A stretch of DNA of 42,357 nt from Betaproteobacteria bacterium HGW-Betaproteobacteria-12. Lineage in GTDB: Bacteria; Pseudomonadota; Gammaproteobacteria; Burkholderiales; Rhodocyclaceae. The DNA is taken from assembly GCA_002842345.1 (NCBI GenBank), contig PHCU01000012.1, forward strand, positions 1 through 42,357, written 5' to 3'. This document shows positions 37,017 to 42,357 of this stretch, one piece after another. Position numbers and translations under genes: made by a program. The notes below the pieces were generated by a model that worked only from the letters and a program-made list of their open reading frames with translations, was not told the origin of the DNA and did not search any database. Numbering within the stretch: the first letter of the stretch is position 1; every line of letters begins with the position of its first letter.

Positions 37017-38666
37017 ATGAGTGCCTTCAGCGAATTCTCCCTGCTGCTGATCATCTCCGCCCTGGCTGGCGCCGTCTCGGTGCGTCTGCGCCAGCCGTTG
37101 ATCATCGCCTACATCGTCGTTGGCATCGTCGCCGGGCCGGCCGCCCTCGGCCTGGTCAGCGCCCATGACCAGATCGACCTGCTGGCCCAGGTCGGCATCG
37201 CCGTGCTGCTCTTCCTCGTCGGCCTCAAGCTCGACCTGCAGCATGTCCGCCATATCGGCCCGGTCGCCCTGGCCACCGGCCTCGGCCAGCTGGCCTTCAC
37301 TATCGCCGGCGGCTTCGCGCTGATCCTGCTGCTCGGCAAGGGGGTCATGGAAGCGCTCTACGTCGCCATCGCGCTGACCTTCTCCAGCACCATCATCATC
37401 GTCAAGCTGCTCTCCGACAAACGCGAGCTGGATGCCCTGCACGGCCGCATCGCCGTCGGCTTCCTGATCGTCCAGGATCTGGCCGTGGTGCTGGCGATGA
37501 TGGCGATGAGCGCCCTGCGCGGCAGCGACGAGGCAGCGCTGGCCGAAGTCGTCTTCTCGCTGGCCTGGCGCGTGCTGCTCGCCGCCGCCGTGCTCTACCT
37601 GCTGATGCGCTGGCTGTTACCGGGCATCGTCAAGGCCATGGCCCATTCGCAGGAACTGCTGCTGATTTTCGCCATCGCCTGGGGCACCGGACTGGCGGCG
37701 CTCGGCGAATGGGCCGGTTTTTCCAAGGAGGCCGGCGCCTTCCTCGCCGGTTTCTCGCTCGCCTCGACCGCCTACCGCGATGCCATCAACGCCCGCCTGG
37801 CCGGCATCCGCGATTTCCTGCTGCTGTTTTTTTTCATCGACCTCGGCTCCAAGCTCGACTTCTCGACGCTCGGCGGCGAAATCGTCCCGGCCATCGTGCT
37901 GTCGCTGTTCGTGCTGATCGGCAATCCGCTGATCGTCATGGCGATTATGGGCTACATGGGCTACCGCAAACGCACCGGCTTCCTCGCCGGCCTGACCGTC
38001 GCCCAGATCAGCGAGTTTTCCATCGTCTTCGTCGCCATGGGCATCTCGCTCGGCCATGTCGGCGTCGGAGCGCTCGGCCTGACGACGCTGGTCGGCCTGG
38101 TCACCATCGCCCTGTCGACCTACATGATCCTCTACTCGCAATTCCTCTACGAGCGGCTAGCCCCGCTGCTCGGCGCCTTCGAGCGGCGCGTCCCCTTCCG
38201 CGAACAGGCGGTGGAGAACGACCGGCGCAGCAATGACGTACCGGACGTGGTGATCTTCGGCCTCGGCCGCTACGGCGGCCGGCTCGCCCAGCAGCTGCAG
38301 GCGGCCGCGGTGCGCGTGCTGGGCGTCGATTTCGATCCGGAATGCGTCAGCGAGATGCGCCAGCGCGGCATCGCCGTGCATTACGGCGACGCCCAGGAAT
38401 CGGGCTTTCTCGACGAACTGCCGCTAAAGCACGCCAAATGGGTGGTCAGCACGCTGCCCGACCTCGAATCCAACCTGGCCTTCCTCAACGCTCTGAAGGA
38501 ACACCACTTCACCGGCGAGGTCGCCTTCGTCGCCCGCGACGATGCTGACGGCCTGGCGCTCAAGCAGGCCGGCGCGCCGACCGTGCTCTACCCGATGCGC
38601 GATGCCGTCGACTACACCGTCGAACATTTCGTCGCCCTGATCCGTCCCGAGGAGAATGCCCCATGA
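37017..38666 (+). CDS. Kef-type potassium/proton antiporter with RCK (TrkA-N) domain
   Basis: A 549-residue CPA2 antiporter. About twelve hydrophobic segments span residues 1-385, with LLFLVGLKLDLQ, ALTFSSTIIIVKLLSDK and FLIVQDLAVVLAM (the family's QD motif in helix 5) and EAGAFLAGFSLAST. The cytosolic RCK/TrkA-N domain starts VVIFGLGRYGGRLAQQLQ (Rossmann NAD site) and ends near residue 540. It resembles YbaL/KefB-like systems. No KefG/KefF ancillary quinone reductase is adjacent; instead a double Usp protein gene overlaps its stop by four bases, suggesting that protein may be a regulatory partner. Confidence 0.9.
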   Translation: MSAFSEFSLLLIISALAGAVSVRLRQPLIIAYIVVGIVAGPAALGLVSAHDQIDLLAQVGIAVLLFLVGLKLDLQHVRHIGPVALATGLGQLAFTIAGGFALILLLGKGVMEALYVAIALTFSSTIIIVKLLSDKRELDALHGRIAVGFLIVQDLAVVLAMMAMSALRGSDEAALAEVVFSLAWRVLLAAAVLYLLMRWLLPGIVKAMAHSQELLLIFAIAWGTGLAALGEWAGFSKEAGAFLAGFSLASTAYRDAINARLAGIRDFLLLFFFIDLGSKLDFSTLGGEIVPAIVLSLFVLIGNPLIVMAIMGYMGYRKRTGFLAGLTVAQISEFSIVFVAMGISLGHVGVGALGLTTLVGLVTIALSTYMILYSQFLYERLAPLLGAFERRVPFREQAVENDRRSNDVPDVVIFGLGRYGGRLAQQLQAAAVRVLGVDFDPECVSEMRQRGIAVHYGDAQESGFLDELPLKHAKWVVSTLPDLESNLAFLNALKEHHFTGEVAFVARDDADGLALKQAGAPTVLYPMRDAVDYTVEHFVALIRPEENAP

Positions 38667-39541
38667 CCCCCTGCATCCTGGCCGCCACCGATCTCTCCGC
38701 CCCCTCCCGCCATGCCGTCGACCGTGCCTACCGGCTGGCCGCCGAGCGCGGCTGGCCGCTGACCCTGGCCCACGCCATCGCCCCCGGCCTGTTCGACGAA
38801 CTGCAGGCGATGCTCGGCGGCGATGCGCCGTCGATCGCCGACGCGGTCACCGCCGGCGCTTGCGCCCGGCTGGCCGGGCTGAACCAGGATCTGCGGCGGA
38901 CGCATGGCGTCGTCGCCCGTTGCGAGGTGCTCAGCGGCGTCCCGGTCACCGCCCTGGCCAGCCACGCCGAGGCGATCGGCGCCGGATTGCTGGTCCTCGG
39001 CGCCCGCGGCGAAGACTTCCTGCGCCAGTTGATGTTGGGCTCGACCGCCTCGCGCCTGCTGCGCAAGACCCGCCGGCCGGTGCTGGTGGTCAAGCAACCG
39101 CCGCACGAAAGCTACCAGCGGGCGCTGGTCGCCATCGATTTTTCCCCCGCCTCGCTGGCCGCCCTGCGCCTGGTTCGGCACCTGGCCCCGGGTGCCACGC
39201 TGGTGCTGCTGCATGCCGTCGAACTGCCCTTCGAGGGCAAGATGCAGTACGCCAATGTGGACGACGAGATCATCCGCCGCTACCGGCAGGAGGCCCAGCA
39301 GGAAGCCGTCCGCAAACTACGCGAACTGGCTGCCGGCGAGCAGCTGCCGCTGCCGGCAACCCGGCTGCTGGCGCTGCCCGGCAAGCCGGCCCGGCTGCTT
39401 CTCGAACACGAGCAGGAAGAGGACTGCGACCTGATCGTCGTCGGCAAGCATGGCGTCAATGTGGTCGAGGAACTGCTGCTCGGCAGCACCACCAAGCACG
39501 TGCTCGGCGAAGCCCAGGGCGACGTGCTGGTGTCGGTCTGA
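38663..39541 (+). CDS. Universal stress protein with two Usp domains
   Basis: A 292-residue protein with tandem Usp domains. The first (1-148) begins CILAATDLSAPSRHAVDRAY and ends LLVLGARGEDFLRQLMLGST. The second (about 149-292) begins RALVAIDFSPASLAALRLVR and ends LIVVGKHGVNVVEELLLGST. The GxxG-x9-G(S/T) pattern at the ends indicates ATP-binding type domains. Translation is coupled to the upstream antiporter by an ATGA overlap. The gene is convergent with the NhaP2-type antiporter, leaving six bases between stops. Confidence 0.92.
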   Translation: MTPCILAATDLSAPSRHAVDRAYRLAAERGWPLTLAHAIAPGLFDELQAMLGGDAPSIADAVTAGACARLAGLNQDLRRTHGVVARCEVLSGVPVTALASHAEAIGAGLLVLGARGEDFLRQLMLGSTASRLLRKTRRPVLVVKQPPHESYQRALVAIDFSPASLAALRLVRHLAPGATLVLLHAVELPFEGKMQYANVDDEIIRRYRQEAQQEAVRKLRELAAGEQLPLPATRLLALPGKPARLLLEHEQEEDCDLIVVGKHGVNVVEELLLGSTTKHVLGEAQGDVLVSV

Positions 39542-39547
39542 ACGCGG

Positions 39548-41299
39548 TCAGTCGGCCGCCGCCGACGGCACCGGCAACGGACACTTCAGGCCGACGCCGC
39601 TGATCGCCCCGCTGCCGTCCATCTCGCGCACGACGAGGACGAAGCCGCCGAGCGAAACCCGGTCGCCGACAACCGCCGGCCGGCCGAGACGCTGGCGCAA
39701 CAACTCGCGCAGACTGCGTCCGCCCTCGTCCGGCGCCAGCGCAAAACCGTAAGCCAGCGCCAGGTCGCCGGCCAGGCAGGACGGATCGACGGCGAATTCG
39801 CCGAAGAAGCTGGCGTTGCGTCCGAGATCGAGGCCGGCGCAGCCGAAGACGCGGGCCAGCGGCTCGGCGACTTCCTCCGGGGCGATGAACCAGACGGCAT
39901 CGGCCGGACGCAGGCGGACACCCGGCCCCAGCTGCTGCAGGCAACCCTGGCGAACGATGGCGATGCAGCGCACCTCGATGCCGGCATAGCCGGCGGCAAT
40001 ATCGTCCGGATGCCGGCCTTCGGCGGCCGAACCGGCAGTGACCCGGTATTCGAACAAAGGCAGGGCGGCCTCGTCGCCGACCCAGACTTCGCGCCGGTCA
40101 TGCGGCGCGTCGACCGGCGGCAGCTCGACCTTGAGCAGCCGCGCCGCCGCCGGAATGGTCGCCCCCTGGACGAGCAGGGAGAGCAGGACGACGGCGAAGG
40201 CAACGTCGAACAGCAGTTGCGAATCGGGCACCCCCATGACCACCGGCACGATGGCGAGGACGACCGGCACCGCGCCGCGCAGGCCGACCCAGCTGACGAA
40301 GGCGACCTCGTTGCGCGTATAGCGGAAGGGCCAGAGGCCGATGGCGACCGCCAGCGGCCGCGCCACCAGCATCAGGAACAGCGCCATGGCCAGGGCCTCG
40401 CCGGCATACGCGGCAACGTGCGACGGCGTTACCAGCAGCCCGAGGACGACGAACATGCCGGCCTGGGCCAGCCAGGCGATGCCGTCCATGACGCGCAGCA
40501 CGTGCTCGGTGGCATGGCTGCGCCGGTTGCCGACGATGACGCCGGCGATATACACGGCGAGCAGACCGCTGCCGTCGAGCAGATTGGCGGCGCCGACGAT
40601 GAGCAGGCCGCCGGAGAGGATCAGCAGCGCATACAAGCCTTCGGCCAGGTTCAGCCGGCGCAGCAAGGCGGCGAGAATCAGGCCGCCGGCGAAGCCGAAG
40701 CCCAGCCCGAGGCCGAGCTGCTTGAGCAGCAGCAAGGCGAAGCTGGCGGTGCTGGCGCGCTCCGGATGCAGCAACATCTCGACCATCACGGTGACGAGCA
40801 GGATGGCCATCGGATCGTTGGAACCCGACTCGATTTCCAGCGTGCTCTTGACCCGCTCGTTGAGGCGCACGCCGCTGTTGCGCAGCAAGGCGAACACCGC
40901 CGCCGCATCGGTCGAGCCGACGATGGCGGCGAGCAGAAGACCGAGACGCCAATCGACATCGAGGAGCCAGGTGGCGAACAGGCCGAGCAGGCCGACGGTA
41001 CCGATCACCCCCCAGGTGGCCAGCACGGCGGCCGGCTTGAGGGCGACGCGGAAACTGCGCGTATCGGTGCGCAGACCGCCGTCGAGCAGGATCACCGCCA
41101 GCGCCAGCTGACCGATCAGGTTGGCGGTGAAGAAATCGCTGAACAGGATGCCGCCCGGACCATCCTCGCCGGCCAGCATGCCGACGACCAGGAAGAGCAG
41201 CAGCAGCGGCAGGCCGAGGCGGGCGGAGATGGTGCTGGCCAGGACGCTGATGAAGAGCAGCAGGCCCGCCAGCAGGAACAAGGTGCTGATCGTGGTCAT
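39548..41299 (-). CDS. NhaP2/CvrA-type potassium/proton antiporter
   Basis: A 583-residue CPA1 antiporter. The membrane part (about 1-390) carries LLLFLVVGMLAGEDGPGGI, GSTDAAAVFALLRNSGVRL, TLEIESGSNDPMAILLV (the ND exchange motif) and VSWVGLRGAVPVVLAI. The C-terminal cytosolic part contains a TrkA-C (RCK-C) domain (about 400-490, LFEYRVTAGSAAEGRHPDDI) and a CorC/HlyC-type domain (ending GDRVSLGGFVLVVREMDGSG). This architecture is that of NhaP2/CvrA, which exports K+ to adapt to high potassium or low osmolarity. It is divergent from cysD. Confidence 0.92.
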   Translation of the reverse strand: MTTISTLFLLAGLLLFISVLASTISARLGLPLLLLFLVVGMLAGEDGPGGILFSDFFTANLIGQLALAVILLDGGLRTDTRSFRVALKPAAVLATWGVIGTVGLLGLFATWLLDVDWRLGLLLAAIVGSTDAAAVFALLRNSGVRLNERVKSTLEIESGSNDPMAILLVTVMVEMLLHPERASTASFALLLLKQLGLGLGFGFAGGLILAALLRRLNLAEGLYALLILSGGLLIVGAANLLDGSGLLAVYIAGVIVGNRRSHATEHVLRVMDGIAWLAQAGMFVVLGLLVTPSHVAAYAGEALAMALFLMLVARPLAVAIGLWPFRYTRNEVAFVSWVGLRGAVPVVLAIVPVVMGVPDSQLLFDVAFAVVLLSLLVQGATIPAAARLLKVELPPVDAPHDRREVWVGDEAALPLFEYRVTAGSAAEGRHPDDIAAGYAGIEVRCIAIVRQGCLQQLGPGVRLRPADAVWFIAPEEVAEPLARVFGCAGLDLGRNASFFGEFAVDPSCLAGDLALAYGFALAPDEGGRSLRELLRQRLGRPAVVGDRVSLGGFVLVVREMDGSGAISGVGLKCPLPVPSAAAD

Positions 41300-41383
41300 C
41301 GCCCGAATCTATCACAGCGTCCCAATTTGGCAGGACAGCCGGATGATTATTCCAATATTGAATATAACAATGACCACATGTTC

Positions 41384-41412
41384 TTAAATTGGCATTAAGC
41401 CCTTGCTAGAAT
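41384..41412 (+). promoter_or_regulatory. Candidate cysD promoter with extended -10
   Basis: TAGAAT (41407-41412) is preceded by TGC, forming an extended -10 element. The -35 position (TTAAAT, 41384-41389) is poor, as expected for an activator-dependent promoter. The AT-rich stretch 41344-41390 upstream includes CCAATATT (41352-41359), also present upstream of the tauE-cysI operon, and is a candidate CysB target. Confidence 0.45.
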
Positions 41413-41448
41413 GGCGCCTATTCGACAATCCCCGCGGATTACCCTGCA

Positions 41449-42357
41449 ATGACCCAACGTTCTACTTTGTCCCACCTCGACTGGCTCGAAGCCGAAGCCA
41501 TCCACATCATGCGCGAAGTGGCCGGCCAGTGTGCCAACCCGGTGCTGCTGTTCTCCGGCGGCAAGGACTCGATCTGCATGCTGCGCCTGGCCGAAAAGGC
41601 CTTCCGCCCGGGCAAGTTTCCCTTCCCGCTGATGCACATCGATACCGGCCACAACTATCAGGAAGTCGTCGCCTTTCGCGACAAGCGCGCCGCCGAACTG
41701 GGCGAACGGCTGATCGTCCGTTCGGTCGAAGATTCGATGAAGCGCGGCACGGTGGTCTTGAAGCATGAAGGCGAATCGCGCAACAAGCACCAGTCGGTGA
41801 CCCTGCTCGAAGCCATCGAGGAATTCGGCTTCGACGCCTGCATCGGTGGCGCCCGGCGCGACGAGGAAAAGGCCCGCGCCAAGGAACGCATCTTCTCCTT
41901 CCGCGACGAATTCGGCCAATGGGACCCGAAGAACCAGCGCCCGGAACTGTGGAGCCTGTACAACGCGCGCAGTCACAAGGGCGAGAACATCCGCGCGTTC
42001 CCGATCTCGAACTGGACCGAAATGGACGTCTGGCAATACATCGAGCGCGAAGGCCTGGAACTGCCGTCGATCTACTTCGCCCACACCCGCCCGGTGGTCA
42101 TGCGCCAGGGCGCCATCGTGCCGGTCAATGTGCCGCTGATGAATGGCGAATTGACCAACCTGCCGAAGGCCGGCGAGGAAATCATCGACTTGCAGGTGCG
42201 CTTCCGCACCGTCGGCGACATTTCCTGCACGGCGCCGGTGGAGTCGGATGCCGACAATGTCGAGAAGATCGTTCTCGAAACCGCCACCACCACCATCACC
42301 GAGCGCGGCGCTACCCGTCTGGACGACCAGACCAGCGAAGCCTCCATGGAACAACGC
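41449..42357 (+). CDS. cysD: Sulfate adenylyltransferase subunit 2, partial
   Basis: 303 codons are visible and the frame is still open at the window edge; since E. coli CysD has 302 residues, only a few codons are missing. It begins MTQRSTLSHLDWLEAEAIHI. The PP-loop is LFSGGKDSICML, followed by MHIDTGHNYQEVV, KHQSVTLLEAIEEFGFDACI, GGARRDEEKARAKERIFSFR and the C-terminal ETATTTITERGATRLDD region. With CysN (expected just downstream) it makes APS from sulfate and ATP, the substrate for CysH at 25028. It has its own promoter region and is separated from cysH by about 15.7 kb. Confidence 0.93.
   Translation, partial: MTQRSTLSHLDWLEAEAIHIMREVAGQCANPVLLFSGGKDSICMLRLAEKAFRPGKFPFPLMHIDTGHNYQEVVAFRDKRAAELGERLIVRSVEDSMKRGTVVLKHEGESRNKHQSVTLLEAIEEFGFDACIGGARRDEEKARAKERIFSFRDEFGQWDPKNQRPELWSLYNARSHKGENIRAFPISNWTEMDVWQYIEREGLELPSIYFAHTRPVVMRQGAIVPVNVPLMNGELTNLPKAGEEIIDLQVRFRTVGDISCTAPVESDADNVEKIVLETATTTITERGATRLDDQTSEASMEQR

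Overview
The window looks like a chromosomal segment of a high-GC betaproteobacterium, most likely in the Rhodocyclales (Dechloromonas/Azospira-like). This rests on GC-rich codon use, a DUF2863 gene, a CysB/CysI/DUF934/CysH sulfur locus, the yciB-yciI-bolA-parvulin block, and a very high density of hybrid sensor kinases and cyclic-di-GMP/HDOD proteins. The taxon is an inference from gene content. No rRNA, tRNA, CRISPR array, phage gene or intact insertion sequence was seen.

Layout. 1-1870: end of a periplasmic OB-fold protein gene, a YhcC-type radical SAM protein and a TlpA-like thioredoxin. 1976-7102: a three-gene overlapping operon with the small and large subunits of a cytosolic group 2 [NiFe]-hydrogenase, then one 894-residue protein in which a hydrogenase maturation protease domain is fused to a PAS/His-kinase/receiver/HPt hybrid sensor. 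7127-9150: divergent yaaA and DUF2863 around a perfect palindrome. 9199-13876: biotin operon bioA-F-H-C-D without bioB. 13850-15279 (minus): an HPt protein and a receiver/HD-GYP protein. 15331-17327: yciB, yciI, bolA and a parvulin isomerase. 17412-20888: a degenerate-EAL/HDOD protein, an orphan nosD and a second HDOD protein. 20955-25747: cysB divergent from a TauE/SafE exporter, cysI, DUF934 and cysH. 25748-25951: an array of hairpins and direct repeats that includes a second copy of the cysH 3' end. 25952-33496: a soluble chemoreceptor-like protein, a cNMP-binding/acetate kinase/PduL triple fusion, and a four-CBS hybrid kinase. 33813-41299: a GGDEF/EAL protein, trmA, a Kef-type antiporter with a double Usp protein, and an NhaP2/CvrA-type antiporter. 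41449-end: cysD, cut by the window edge.

Main points. (1) The hydrogenase/protease-kinase operon looks like a self-contained H2-sensing device. The protease domain keeps all three predicted nickel ligands and sits next to a large subunit that still carries a 12-residue tail after its final metal-binding motif. (2) The CNB-AckA-PduL fusion would put acetyl-CoA/acetyl-phosphate/acetate interconversion on one polypeptide, but its acetate kinase domain has lost several residues of the nucleotide-phosphate side while keeping the acetyl-phosphate side. (3) The duplicated cysH tail lies at one edge of a roughly 15.7-kb block that separates cysH from cysD.
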